DNA of 64,000 nucleotides from Pantoea rodasii (GTDB taxonomy: Bacteria > Pseudomonadota > Gammaproteobacteria > Enterobacterales > Enterobacteriaceae), in the NCBI RefSeq assembly GCF_002095465.1, contig NZ_MLFP01000086.1, positions 434,001-498,000 of the forward strand, given 5' to 3'. Numbering within the stretch: position 1 is the first letter of the stretch; each line of letters opens with the position of its first letter. The notes below the pieces were generated by a model. That model was not told where the DNA came from. It was given only the letters and a program-made list of their open reading frames with translations, and searched no databases. Both the position numbers and the translations under genes were made by a program. Shown one piece after another: positions 37,486-47,606 of this stretch.

Positions 37486-38367
37486 ATGGGTTTGAGCACG
37501 TTGTGGATCGTCCTGCGCGCCCTGCATTTTATTGCGGTGTTACTGCTGGCTGGCAGCGCGTTCTATACGGCTCTGCTGGCACCGCGACGTTATCGCCCGG
37601 TGCTGGCGCAACGTTTGCACAAAATTTTAGTCACGTCAGCGCTGTTGAGCTTATTCAGTGCACTGCTGATGCTGGCCACGCAAACCGGTTTGATGAGCGG
37701 CGACTGGCGTAATGTCGCTGACGTGGAAACCTGGCAGGCTGTTTTAGCGACGCGCTTTGGCGCGGTGTGGCGTTGGGAGTTGGGCTTCGCACTGCTTAGC
37801 ACGCTGGCTTTACTGCTGCGTGGCACATTGCGCCAGCAAATATTGCTGGTGAGTGGGCTGTTACAGCTGATGGCGCTGGCAGGCGTCGGGCACGCCGCCA
37901 TGCGCGATGGTTTACCCGGTTTGCTGCAGCAGATCAATCACGCGCTTCACTTGATTGCCGCCGCATTCTGGACCGGCGGTTTACTGCCCCTTTTATTGCT
38001 GATGCGTGAGGCCCGCCAGATTGCGTATCGTACCGATGCGATTCGCTGCATGATGCGCTTTTCGCGCTACGGGCATCTGGCTGTCGCACTGGCGCTGTTC
38101 ACCGGGCTGATCAACAGCCTTTTAATTGGCGGCACGCCGCTCAATTGGGGTACCACGCTGTGGAGTGCGATGCTGGTGGTCAAAGTGATGCTGGTGATGA
38201 TGATGGTGGGCATTGCGCTAATCAATCGTTATGTGATGGTGCCAGGTTTTCGCGTCGCGGGTAGTCACGCGCCGCAGCAGTTTATTCGCCTGACGCAGCT
38301 TGAGCTGCTGTTGGCCGTGGTAGTTGTCGGATTGGTCAGCGTGTTTGCCACGCTGTCACCGGCCTGA
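37486..38367 (+). CDS. yebZ: YebZ, CopD-family inner-membrane copper protein
   Basis: A 293-residue membrane protein with about eight hydrophobic segments, of the CopD family believed to move copper across the inner membrane. Conserved His residues occur in LRALHFIAVLLLAGS near residue 14, GVGHAAM and NHALHLIAAAFWTGG. It lies between yobA and yebY in the order seen in E. coli, with a 3-base gap to yobA and 32 bases to yebY. Confidence 0.93.
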   Translation: MGLSTLWIVLRALHFIAVLLLAGSAFYTALLAPRRYRPVLAQRLHKILVTSALLSLFSALLMLATQTGLMSGDWRNVADVETWQAVLATRFGAVWRWELGFALLSTLALLLRGTLRQQILLVSGLLQLMALAGVGHAAMRDGLPGLLQQINHALHLIAAAFWTGGLLPLLLLMREARQIAYRTDAIRCMMRFSRYGHLAVALALFTGLINSLLIGGTPLNWGTTLWSAMLVVKVMLVMMMVGIALINRYVMVPGFRVAGSHAPQQFIRLTQLELLLAVVVVGLVSVFATLSPA

Positions 38368-38399
38368 ATTGTTATTAAAGAGAAAATGAGGTCGATATT

Positions 38400-38744
38400 T
38401 TGCTGAAGAAATTGATTCCAGCCTGCATTCTGATGGCATTGTGCAGCCAGGCGATGGCCGCGCAGATTATTACTGTCAGCCGCTTTGAGATTGGCAAAGA
38501 CAAATGGCCATTCACCCGCGAAGAGGTGATGCTGACCTGCGAGAAAGACGGCGCGCTGTTTGCCATCAATCCGAGCACGTTGTTGCAGTATCCGTTGAAT
38601 GATAAAGCCCTCGCTCGCGCTGGTGCAGGCAAAGGTACACAGCAATCTATCGACACCATCGTGGCGGAAGACAAAGCGCATCCGGGGCAAAAAATGAGCC
38701 TGCAGCCGATCGTCGATCGTGCACAACAGCTGTGCGATAAGTAA
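38400..38744 (+). CDS. yebY: YebY, DUF2511 periplasmic protein
   Basis: A 114-residue secreted protein (E. coli 113) with signal peptide to about residue 21 (SQAMA-AQII) and the family blocks VSRFEIGKDKWPFTREEVMLTC and INPSTLLQYPLND. Two cysteines probably pair. A TTG start is inferred since no ATG fits; GAGG lies about 9 bases before it. It is third in yobA-yebZ-yebY; the copper context suggests a role in copper handling, unproven. Confidence 0.92.
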   Translation: MLKKLIPACILMALCSQAMAAQIITVSRFEIGKDKWPFTREEVMLTCEKDGALFAINPSTLLQYPLNDKALARAGAGKGTQQSIDTIVAEDKAHPGQKMSLQPIVDRAQQLCDK

Positions 38745-38885
38745 TCCCTGCAAAACGGGCGTAGCGCACAGTTTTGCCGCTACGCTTGCTTCTCCAGTGT
38801 GTCAGCACGATCACAGAGTTGGCAGCTTCCTTTCCGCATCGTGACGGTTGGCTGGAAAATAATCACCCTTGGACTACCTTTAAAT

Positions 38886-38986
38886 GGCAAGGCGAACTCG
38901 CCTTCAAAAATGCCAACTTTTAGCGCACGGCTCTCAAAGAGCCATTTCCCTGGACCCGATACAGGAATCGTGTTGGGTCTTTTTTT
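38886..38986 (+). ncRNA. sdsR: SdsR (RyeB) small RNA
   Basis: About 101 bases match the conserved parts of enterobacterial SdsR: the start GCAAGGCG, the central CAACTTTTAGCGCACGGCTC hairpin with AAGAGCC, then CATTTCCCTGGAC and a terminator stem GACCCGATAC/GTGTTGGGTC ending in seven T's. SdsR is a sigma-S-dependent, Hfq-bound sRNA that represses outer-membrane and other mRNAs. Its E. coli home is also between yebY and pphA. CTACCTTTAA just upstream is a plausible sigma-S -10. The antisense SraC/RyeA may run on the other strand. Confidence 0.9.
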
Positions 38987-39198
38987 ATGCTTTTGATTTA
39001 TCGTCTTAAATTTTATATTCCCCATAGATTTTCTTGAATCCTTATATTTGGCCCAAACCCCATCCCGCGATCCTTACCCAATCTTTGCGCAAAATACCCG
39101 TAAATCGCCCATTTGTTCAGCCAATCGCGTCACGACTCACGTGCTACATTTCCACTCAGCTTCCCGCAAACCCTGCCAGCCAAAACGAGAGTCTTGAG

Positions 39199-39525
39199 AT
39201 GTTAAAACCTGCTGTCCTGTTCACCACAATCCTGCTGCTCAGCGGCTGCGCGTTGAAACAATATTCGCAATCACCCAAAGTCAGTGACGAAGAAGCGCAA
39301 ACCTACAACTGTGCGGCACTGGAACAGGAGATCGCCAAATCCCACAGTGTCCAACAGCAGATCGATAAAACCGGGGAGTTTGATGCGCTGACGGTGATGG
39401 GTTTCATCGGTGATTTTGGCATTGGTAACGGTATCGCTAAGGCGAGCGCCAACAAGCATGCCTCGACACGATTAAATGAGCTGGAACAATTAAAATCCGC
39501 GCGTTGCGGCCACCCAACGGCGTAA
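39199..39525 (+). CDS. Small lipoprotein, unrecognised
   Basis: A 108-residue protein with a clear lipoprotein signal: MLKPAVLFTTILLLSGC, lipobox LLSGC with Cys at about residue 17. The mature part has two further cysteines (YNCAALEQEI; SARCG), probably a disulfide, and a Gly-rich middle (GFIGDFGIGNGIA). No sorting Asp at +2 (Ala), so outer-membrane targeting is likely. I do not recognise a named family. It stands alone downstream of SdsR. Confidence 0.8.
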   Translation: MLKPAVLFTTILLLSGCALKQYSQSPKVSDEEAQTYNCAALEQEIAKSHSVQQQIDKTGEFDALTVMGFIGDFGIGNGIAKASANKHASTRLNELEQLKSARCGHPTA

Positions 39526-39633
39526 TCAATTCAAGCCAGCACGAAAGATGCGGACATTTAGCAGCAGCCAGCTTGCATGAAAAATGGTATAAGAGTGCGC
39601 ACTGTTTTTATTGCCGATTAATAAGGATCCTTC

Positions 39634-39801
39634 ATGGCAAATGCGCAATATCTTCTCTGGGTAATGGTTGGCACCTTAACGTTACTGAGCCTCTTTATTG
39701 GTGTTGTGGTAGGGCGGACGAAAACGCCACGCGTAGGTTTTGCTACCTTTGCTGGATTGTGGGTCTTCTTCCTGCTGGCGATTTTCTTTCTTTCGCACTA
39801 G
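39634..39801 (+). CDS. Small two-helix membrane protein, 55 residues
   Basis: An ATG with AAGGA 8 bases upstream opens a 55-residue frame: MANAQYLLWVMVGTLTLL..., one hydrophobic helix, a short basic turn (VGRTKTPRVG), then a second helix ending FFLLAIFFLSH. This is a helical hairpin with a charged connector. A perfect inverted repeat follows 10 bases after the stop. I do not recognise the family; coding is supported by the ribosome-binding site and the amphipathic layout. Confidence 0.72.
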   Translation: MANAQYLLWVMVGTLTLLSLFIGVVVGRTKTPRVGFATFAGLWVFFLLAIFFLSH

Positions 39802-39810
39802 ATCATGCCG

Positions 39811-39835
39811 TTTGCCACACGGCTTGTGTGGCAAA
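39811..39835. terminator. Perfect inverted repeat, possible bidirectional terminator
   Basis: TTTGCCACAC/GTGTGGCAAA with a 5-base GGCTT loop lies between two convergent small genes. There is no long T tract, so termination is inferred from position. Confidence 0.5.
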
Positions 39836-39843
39836 TCAGTTGA

Positions 39844-40122
39844 TTAAGCGGAGTGATGCAGCGCGGTGCGATGCTGAGCGAGCAGCGTGTCTGCCAGCTG
39901 ACGATCTTCTTCATGCTGCGACACATAATATTCATAGGGATCGCGCACGCCGAGACTTTCGATATAATCGAGGTGAGCTTGTTTTACTTCGCGGTTAATA
40001 TATTGCACCACTTCTAATCCCAATTCATCCGCATAAACCGGCGCTTTACTTTTAATTTCGCGAATTAACTCCGCGTTATTCTGCATGAAAAGTTCCAGGT
40101 CGATCTTATAATAGTCTTTCAT
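39844..40122 (-). CDS. Hypothetical cytoplasmic protein, 92 residues
   Basis: A charged, helical-looking protein (MKDYYKIDLELFMQNNAELIREI...), with no signal peptide or membrane segment, and a Tyr/His-rich centre (DPYEYYVSQHEED). AAAAGGAG lies before the ATG, a strong ribosome-binding site. I do not recognise a family. Neighbours give no clear context: a small membrane protein converges on it and a methyltransferase lies behind. About 290 bases upstream to 40410 hold no gene I can support. Confidence 0.75.
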   Translation of the reverse strand: MKDYYKIDLELFMQNNAELIREIKSKAPVYADELGLEVVQYINREVKQAHLDYIESLGVRDPYEYYVSQHEEDRQLADTLLAQHRTALHHSA

Positions 40123-40410
40123 TGCCTCGCTCCTTTTATAAATACGCCTTTTAAGCGTAGCAAAAACCCTGCAAGCGATGTGGCGTTAGATGCCAGATAG
40201 CCCTCTCTGATGAGATAATCATCACTTATGTAAGCGAAGCGTAAAAAGTAATGATGAGAATGATAGTTAATATCATTTAACTTGTTCGGAATTGTCTGAG
40301 TTGGTAAAGTGACCGCCGTCCCGCACAGAGCTAACGCCTTCAATGAGCGCCGGAGATAAGCGCCGGACGGGACTTTCATCAGGGCTGCAGGACGCAGCCA
40401 CTGTTGAAAT

Positions 40411-41142
40411 TTATTGTGGTTTGCTGGCAGACAATAAAAACATCATCGGGCGGTCGCGCTCTTCCTCTAAGCCCGGATTCTGTTTGACCTGCTCATCGGC
40501 AGGCCCCCATTCATCAAGATGCACAATCTCGAATCCGGCACCAATCAGCGCATTTATCCAGCTGGCTAATTTCCGATGCTGCTTCTTCACACCATCAGCA
40601 AACCAATTACTGATGCGCTCACCTTCCTGCTGATAATGATTGATCGGCCAGCTGCGTTGCTGCTGATCATCGACCATCCACTGCTGCTGAAGCGGAGCGG
40701 TATAAATAGGGTGTTCGCAGGAGAAAACCAGCATGCCGCCAGGCTTTAATGCATCGAACAGTGTGGTCAACAACGGCTCGATATTACTTAGGTAATGCAA
40801 CGCCAGTGAGCTATAGGCCAGATCATAGGTTTCATTGAGCTGCAGAGTCTCTAAATCGGCACGTTGATAGCGAATGCCTTGTCCGGAAGTCATGGCAGCG
40901 GCTTGCGCCAGCATCTTTTCTGAGACATCAATGCCCAAAACTTCGCGTGCGCCTTGCTGCTGCGCGTAGCGGCAAAACCAGCCGTATCCGCAGCCTAGAT
41001 CAAGCACGCGCAAGTCTTTGAGACTGGGCAGCATCGCTCGCAGTGCGGGCCACTCGGGCGCGCCATCCAATCCTGCTACCGAACGGGGCAAGGTGGCATA
41101 ACCGGCAAAGAAGGTGGGGTTATCGTAAATATTTTGGCTCAT
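40411..41142 (-). CDS. Class I SAM-dependent methyltransferase
   Basis: A 243-residue methyltransferase of the UbiE/COQ5-like Methyltransf_11 type. Motif I is VLDLGCGYGWFCRYA near residues 46-60, motif II acidic end GIDVSEKML, then DLAYSSLALHYL and the post-II segment LKPGGMLVFSCEHPIY. The C-terminal half (EEERDRPMMFLLSASK) resembles methyltransferases of small molecules rather than RNA enzymes. Substrate unknown. It stands alone between hypothetical genes; AAAGGAG precedes the ATG. Confidence 0.85.
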   Translation of the reverse strand: MSQNIYDNPTFFAGYATLPRSVAGLDGAPEWPALRAMLPSLKDLRVLDLGCGYGWFCRYAQQQGAREVLGIDVSEKMLAQAAAMTSGQGIRYQRADLETLQLNETYDLAYSSLALHYLSNIEPLLTTLFDALKPGGMLVFSCEHPIYTAPLQQQWMVDDQQQRSWPINHYQQEGERISNWFADGVKKQHRKLASWINALIGAGFEIVHLDEWGPADEQVKQNPGLEEERDRPMMFLLSASKPQ

Positions 41143-41202
41143 ACAGGCTCCTTTATATGAATCGAAAGGAGTTTAGGCGTTTAGCGCGGCAGGAAATAGC
41201 GG

Positions 41203-41310
41203 TTAACCCACAAACAGCACATGCACCAGGCGCGCAAGTGATTCCAGCAGCAACAGGCTGCCGAGGAATATAAACACCAACACACCAATGAATTGTTTAC
41301 GGCTGCTCAT
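41203..41310 (-). CDS. Small single-pass membrane protein, 35 residues
   Basis: An ATG with a strong GGAGG 7 bases upstream opens a 35-residue frame: a basic MSSRKQF start, about 20 hydrophobic residues (IGVLVFIFLGSLLLL) and a short end (ESLARLVHVLFVG). The positive N-terminus predicts the start inside and one transmembrane helix. It lies between the methyltransferase and pphA, divergent from pphA. Not a family I recognise. Confidence 0.68.
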   Translation of the reverse strand: MSSRKQFIGVLVFIFLGSLLLLESLARLVHVLFVG

Positions 41311-41393
41311 GCTGTTCCCTCCGCTGGCTAAACCTTACCGGACTATACTTTATGCCGGGTTCACTAAACTTCCAGTCAACCGGGGAAGATTAC

Positions 41394-42041
41394 ATGTTTT
41401 ACCAGACGGTGAGTGCCAAAACGTGGCGTAACATTTGGGTGGTCGGTGATTTACATGGATGCCGCGCCCAGCTTGATTCTCAACTGATTCTGCATGACTT
41501 CGACAAGGATCAGGATTTGCTGGTGTCAGTGGGCGACCTTATCGATCGCGGTCCCGACAGTCCTGGTTGCCTGCAATTGTTGCAGGAGCCGTGGTTTCGC
41601 TGCGTAAGGGGAAATCATGAACAAATGGCGTTGTCAGCGCTGGCAGGTCAGGATCCGATGCTGTGGATGATGAACGGCGGTGACTGGTTTTGGCAGCTGA
41701 AAGGAGCCGAGCTGATTGCAGCGCGCCATGCCATTAAGCGCTGTGCCGACCTTCCGCTGATTCTGCACCTGGAGTTAGCCGATCGCGTGGTGGTGATAGC
41801 GCACGCCGATTATCCGGCCAGCCATTATGAATTAGGCCAGGACGTGGATTGGCATCAGGTGGTGTGGAGCCGCGATCGCCTTGGACGTCATCATCGCGGC
41901 AGTTCAACCAGTATCGATGGCGCGAGCGATTTCTATTTCGGTCACACGCCGCTCGAACAGCCATTAAATGTGGCAAACCAGCATTACATCGACACCGGCG
42001 CAGTATTTGGTAATCGTTTAACGCTGGTTCAGTTGCAGTAA
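41394..42041 (+). CDS. pphA: PphA-type serine/threonine protein phosphatase
   Basis: A metal-dependent PPP-family phosphatase; E. coli PphA acts in misfolded-protein signalling and dephosphorylates Ser/Thr and some His residues. The product is 215 residues (E. coli 218). Catalytic motifs are complete: GDLHG (GDxHG) near residue 19, GDLIDRGP (GDxxDRG) and GNHEQ (GNHE), with HADYP and FGHTP later. The ATG at 41394 follows GGGGAAG. It lies near SdsR as in E. coli. Confidence 0.93.
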   Translation: MFYQTVSAKTWRNIWVVGDLHGCRAQLDSQLILHDFDKDQDLLVSVGDLIDRGPDSPGCLQLLQEPWFRCVRGNHEQMALSALAGQDPMLWMMNGGDWFWQLKGAELIAARHAIKRCADLPLILHLELADRVVVIAHADYPASHYELGQDVDWHQVVWSRDRLGRHHRGSSTSIDGASDFYFGHTPLEQPLNVANQHYIDTGAVFGNRLTLVQLQ

Positions 42042-42044
42042 GGG

Positions 42045-43468
42045 TTAGCGGAACAGGCGACCGTCACGCACCAGTTCACGTGGATAGCTGTTTTTGATGC
42101 GGTTGCTGACCTTTTTCGCTAATCCCAGCGGTTGCTGCTGATAGGTGACGATCACTTCGTCACGGGTGGGCAGTGAGTCTGGGCGAATGTCCTGGCCACG
42201 ATACCAACTTTCGGCTTCCGCTCGGTAAGTTCGAAATCCAGCACGCTGCCCGGTTGTGTCAGTGCAACCACCGCTTCATGTTGCCAGCGATAGCCTTTCG
42301 GGAAGGTTTCCGCCAGCTTCATTCCGATACGTGAAAAACGCACTCTGCCGAGCCAGCCTTCCAGCGCAGCCGGGAACAGCCACAGTTCCTTATCACGCAG
42401 CCACAGCGAATGATGGTCATCCCACGCAATACCCACCTTCGCTGCCGCCTGTTGCACTTCAGCAATCAGCTTACGGCTGGCAGGCGAGAAGGGCAGCTTG
42501 CCCACTTTATAAGTCGGTGCAGGTAGCGCTGGTATGCTGGCGGTTTTACGCAGACGAGCAACGAAGAAGCCTTCGCTATCGAAAATCTGTGGGAAAACGT
42601 GCAGGAAGCCTTCTGGCGTCAGTGCTTGCTCTGCGCCGACGAACAGATCATTCAGCGGCAAAATCTCGACTGCATCGGGATAGCGCTGTTGCAACCAGGC
42701 AATCACCTGTTGATTCTCAATCTGGTTGAGCGTGCAGGTGGAATAAATCAGCGTGCCGCCGGGTTGTAAGGCATGGAACGCGCTGTCGAGCAGGTCGCGT
42801 TGCGTGGCGGCGATCTCTTCGGTGCTGGCCAGCGTCCAGTTGCGCAGGGCATCGGCATCTTTGCGCACCACGCCTTCGCCAGAGCAGGGCGCATCCAGCA
42901 GGATGGCATCAAACTGTTCAGGAAGGGCGGCGCCAAAGACGCGGCCATCAAAGTGTGTCAGCGCCACATTGCTGACACCACAGCGGCTGATATTGGCGTG
43001 CAGCACTTTCACGCGGCTGGCTGAGTATTCGTTGGCGAGGATGGCGCCTTCATTACGCATCAGCGCGGCCATTTGTGTGGTTTTGGAGCCCGGCGCGGCG
43101 GCGACATCCATCACCTGTCGTGCTTCGGGTGCCGCATCGAACAATGCCGTGACCGGCAGCATTGAGCTGGCTTCCTGAATATAAAACAAACCGCTCAGGT
43201 GCTCGGCTACGCTGCCCAGCGGCAATGTCTCATCTTCCCGTTCGATCCAGAATCCTTCTGCGCACCAGGGAACCGCCGTTAAGCGCCAGCCGTAATGGGC
43301 GGTACGCGCCAGAAAATCATCAACACTGATTTTTAACGTATTGACGCGCAGGCTGCGGCGAAGCGGTTGCTGGCTGATTGCCAGAAAACGTTGCAGTTCA
43401 TTTTCGTCAGCGAGGCTGGCACGCATAAGCGCAAGGAAGTCTTCGGGGAAGCGATCGGACACGGACAT
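42045..43468 (-). pseudogene. rsmF: RsmF, 16S rRNA m5C1407 methyltransferase (one frameshift)
   Basis: RsmF methylates C1407 of 16S rRNA on the small subunit. The main frame (start MSVSDRFPEDF at 43468) covers the NOL1/NOP2/Sun core: AAPGSKTTQMA near residue 124, the catalytic Cys in LDAPCSGEG and the second Cys in STCTLN. The frame breaks near 42217-42221, where one base, probably a G, is missing after FELTER; reading then continues as ...ESWYRGQD... to a stop at 42045, restoring about 474 residues (E. coli 479). Only the PUA-like C-terminal end is affected. Confidence 0.93.
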
Positions 43469-43543
43469 TTACCGGGGTAACAAATTGAGCGCGAAGTGTA
43501 TCACGTGGAAATGAATCGGGCAGCCCGCAGGCTGCCCGATTGT

Positions 43544-46182
43544 TTAATTGGGACTCGGAATCGCCGTTCCCCAACTGCGCCACTCTTTCGGCGCTTCATC
43601 CTGCAGCAGGAAGTGCTTGTCCGCACCCGACTGCGGTGCCAGCGGCACGGTCGGCGGGGTAGCAAACTGAATGCCGCCGCGAATGAACTGCTGGAAGGTA
43701 CCGGTTTTGACGACGCCACCAATCAGGCCAAAGTCGAGGTTATAGCCGGATGCCAGCCAGAACACCGAATTGTTACGCACCAGATGTTGATATTTTTTGC
43801 TGATGCGCAGCGCGATTTGCACGCGATCCGCCATATTGCCCAGCGAAGTGCCGGTTACCGTGCCCACTTCTACGCCACGGAACAGCACCGGCGTGCCCAA
43901 CGACAGCGAACCGGCTTCGGTGGCATCAACATAGATGTTGAGTCCGTTGAGGTAACGCGAATCGGTGATCGTGCTTTCCTGCAGCTCGAATGTCCGCGCC
44001 TGTGCGCCTTTACCTGGATCGACGTTGACATAAGGCTGAAGCAGCGTTTCGAGGTGGTTGACGCCCGCTGGGGAAATTTCGGGTGATACCACGGAGAAGC
44101 GACTGCCGATACGCGCGAAGTCCTGCACATATTCCGGGTACAACACCGCTTTTGCCACCACCTGATTGTTATCCTGACTCAACGCCAGCGATTCAACCTG
44201 GCCGACGTTAATACCGAGGTAACGAATCGGCATACCGGCGGCCAGTTTACTGGCATCAAAGGTGTGCAGGGTAATCTGGCTACCCACCGCACGAGCCGCG
44301 GTTTCAGACGCGTAAAGTACGCGTTTCACGCCTTTTGCCGCCTGCGCGCCGGTGAGGTTATCAAAGCTGATCGCGCCTTTCAGCGCACGGTTAAGCGGTG
44401 AAGCCTGAACCGTCAAGCCGCTGCCGTTCAGCTGCACTTTCGCGCCACCTTCGGCCCAGAACACGCTCTCGCTGGTGAGCAATTTGCGATATTGCGGCTC
44501 AACGTGAATGGATATCTCAAAGGCATCGGCTCGTGGCACTACATCCACCACTTCACCGACCTGGAATTTACGATACAGCAATACCGAACCCGCCTGAACA
44601 TCGGGCAGGCTGGTCGCGGTCAATTTCAGGGTGGTGGGTGGTTGATCGCCAATAATGCCTTCCTGCGCACGCTCGGCGTCGGCATATAAAGGATAGCGCG
44701 CGGAAGGATTACCTTTCGCGCCCGGCACCAGGCGAATACCACCATCCACCCATTCACGGGCGCTGGCACCCAACACCTGCATGCCATCAAGGCCAAACTT
44801 CACATCAAGACGGCTGTTAACGATAAATTTGCTGTCTGCATGAACCAGATGACGATATTCCGGATTGATCGCCACCGCGAAACTGATGCCATCTTCATCC
44901 AGCTGACGTGAAATAACCTGGCCGATTTTCATGCCATACAGCATCACCGGTTGACCGGCATCGATTCCGTAGGTCTCCGGGGCGCCAAGCTTGACGGTTA
45001 ACACATCCGGGGCTTGCAGCAGGGTTTCGCTGGCCGGAAGCACGGTAAAGTGATCCTGAGCTGGGCCTTCACCCGGGACTAATTCCAGGGTATTGCCGGT
45101 CAGCAAGCTGCTGAGATTGGTATCGGTCAGGCTCAGTTTCGGTGCGCGCATCTCAATACGCGTACCGCTGCGCATCAGGCCCGTTACCGACGGATCCACC
45201 GTAAGTTCACCGGTGACTTTACCGCCCGGCAGCAGATTAAGTTTAGTTAACGTGCCGACTTCCAGTCCCTGGTACATTAACGGTGTACTGTCTGCTTTGA
45301 GGTTGTCGCCGCTCGGTAAATCCAGGCTGATTTGCACGCCTCGCTGGCTCCGTGCCAGATCGGGATAAAGCTGATAGTTCTCGTCGCTGTTAGCCTGTTG
45401 GCCTTCTTCAGGCGAATCAAACGCGATGGCCCCATTAACCAGCGCGGCGAGGCTTTCCAGCTTCACTTTGGCACCGCTCAGGCTGATGTCGGCATCCACA
45501 CCGGAAACGTTCCAGAAACGGCTCTGTTTTTCACCAGGTTGACGAAGCGGCGTTCAACCAGCACATCCACCGTTACGCCATCAGTGTTGCCGTTGATGCT
45601 GTAGTCATAGACGCGTCCCACCGGAATTTTACGGTAATAAACCAGCGAGCCGGTGTTCAACGACCCGAGATCAGGGGAGTGCAGGTGGATCAGCAGTTCA
45701 CCGGTGTTAACGCGGTACTTCGGTTGCGTGTCCAGCGCGGTGAAATGCTCACGCGGGTTGCCACTGCCCGGCATCATGCCGATGTAGTTACCGCCGACCA
45801 GCGCATCTAACCCGGAAACACCCGCCAATGAGGCTTTCGGCGTTACCAGCCAGAACTGGGTGTTGTCCTTGAGCGCATCGCGCATGTCGCTCTTGATACT
45901 GGCCTTGATCTGGATGCTGTGATAGTCATCGCTCAGCACAATACCCTGCACGGTACCCACTTCCACGCCTTGATAGCGAATCGGCGTACGGCCGGGCACG
46001 ATGCCATCCGCAGTCTGGAAGTTGATCGTAATGGTGGTCCCGCGCTCCTGATAATTGGTCCATAACAGCCAGCAAGCAATCAGCAGGGCAATAATGGGCA
46101 ATAACCAGAACGGCGAAATCTTGCGTTTGTTACGCAGATTTGCGCTAGTCGGTGTAGTCGGCGTTTCCTGTTGCATGTGCAT
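43544..46182 (-). pseudogene. letB: LetB (YebT), seven-MCE-domain lipid transport tunnel (one frameshift)
   Basis: LetB is an MCE protein forming a long periplasmic tunnel for lipid transport between the membranes, anchored by one N-terminal helix. The restored protein is about 879 residues (E. coli 877), with repeated MCE signatures (GTPIRYQGVEVG-, TPLMYQGLEVG-, PVLFRGVEVG-type loops). The frame breaks near 45522-45524, where AGAGC lacks one base between NLVKN and RFWNVSGVDADIS. The start may be the ATG at 46182 or the one two codons in. It overlaps letA by 38 bases, so the pair is coupled. Confidence 0.93.
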
Positions 46183-47431
46183 CCCAGATCAGGCGGCTAT
46201 CAAGCCACTCTACAGCCATAATGGTCAGGATGACTGCCGCACCAAAATAGAAGGCGGCAGGTCCCATGGTAAAAGCCAGCAGTTGATCGCGGTTAACCAA
46301 AGACATGGTTACGGCGATCACGAACAGGTCCAGCATCGACCAGCGTCCTACCCAGGTGATGGCGCGCAGCAGGCGGATGCGGGTTTTTAAACCCTGTTCA
46401 CATTTAAAATGGATACTGACCAGCAGGGTCAACATCACTAACACTTTGGTAAAGGGCACCAGAATACTGGCAATAAACACCACCGCCGCGACTGGCACGT
46501 TGCCCGAAGCCAGCCCCAGAATGCCAGAAAAGATGGTGTCTTCACGGCGTGCGCCATTAACGTACACCACTGAAATCGGCAGCAGGTTGGCGGGGATCAG
46601 CAGCACAATCGAGGCGACCAACGCGGCCCAGGATTTCTGCAAACTGTGGCGACGGCGAAAATCGAGCGGGGTGTGGCAGCGCATACAGCGCCCACGGTCG
46701 TCCGGTACGCCGGTTTGATGACAGTTAAGACACACCTGCCACTGCTCAGGCGGTGAGGTTGGCATCGCCTGCGGATAATAGTGTTCCCACAGTTCTTCCA
46801 CGTTGAGGTGAATCAGCGTGAGCAGGCTGAGCACCGTCAGCGCGATATAGGCCACCAAGCCGTAACCGACTTCCAGCGCGGCGTAATCCTGCACTTTTAT
46901 CGCCGCCACAGCCACACCGACCAGATAGATATCCAGCATCACCCACTCTTTCAGCTTTTCCAGCATCAGTAACACCGGACGCAGGTTCATGCCGAGCGCG
47001 CTGCCAATCCATAAATAGCAGATGCCTGCCACCAGCGTGATCGGCGCGCCGACGGTGCAAAACGCGACCATTGAGGCCGTCAGGGTGTTTCCCTGCTGCG
47101 CCATCTGCATCACGCCTTCAATCAGGCTGGCATTAATGCGCATGCCGAGCAGGCGAATATCCACCAACGGCAGGCTAAAGGCGAAGGGCATCAGCACCAT
47201 CATGGTCACCGCCATCACGGTGAGACGCGTCATGGACCAGTCGCGGCCGCTTTGAATTTGGGCATGGCAGCGCGGGCAGTGCGCAGCCTCATGCGATTTA
47301 ACATCCGGTAAGGAAAAAAGGGTATCGCATTGCGGACAACGCTGATAACGTGCGTGGGGCAACGTCTGGCTGATAGCGTGAATTTTCATAGGTGACGCAA
47401 GTGGCCCATCGTTCGTTACGGTTACCGGCAT
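46145..47431 (-). CDS. letA: LetA (YebS), PqiA-family inner-membrane partner of LetB
   Basis: A PqiA-type integral membrane protein thought to feed or receive lipids at the inner-membrane end of the LetB tunnel. The product is 428 residues (E. coli 427), with two zinc-ribbon-like segments (RCPQC...CPRC near residues 31-56 and CLNC...CMRC near 230-250), each preceding a block of about four hydrophobic segments. The first in the letA-letB operon. Confidence 0.94.
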   Translation of the reverse strand: MPVTVTNDGPLASPMKIHAISQTLPHARYQRCPQCDTLFSLPDVKSHEAAHCPRCHAQIQSGRDWSMTRLTVMAVTMMVLMPFAFSLPLVDIRLLGMRINASLIEGVMQMAQQGNTLTASMVAFCTVGAPITLVAGICYLWIGSALGMNLRPVLLMLEKLKEWVMLDIYLVGVAVAAIKVQDYAALEVGYGLVAYIALTVLSLLTLIHLNVEELWEHYYPQAMPTSPPEQWQVCLNCHQTGVPDDRGRCMRCHTPLDFRRRHSLQKSWAALVASIVLLIPANLLPISVVYVNGARREDTIFSGILGLASGNVPVAAVVFIASILVPFTKVLVMLTLLVSIHFKCEQGLKTRIRLLRAITWVGRWSMLDLFVIAVTMSLVNRDQLLAFTMGPAAFYFGAAVILTIMAVEWLDSRLIWDAHATGNADYTD

Positions 47432-47606
47432 GCTGAGCAGAGCAATCTGCCTGCAACATTCTGTGGTACAAGAATAGTCTTAACCACCGACTGCTAAGGG
47501 TATAGTAACTAACACAATGATTCACCTGATGGGGCTGGATTATTAGTGCTTATTTTAACAACTGAGTGACAACAAGCTCACGACAGTGACGAGTTATGGT
47601 TAAACA

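Noticed and set aside
38780..39025. 81-residue minus-strand frame across SdsR
   Set aside because: Its codons are fixed by the sRNA on the other strand; no protein family features.
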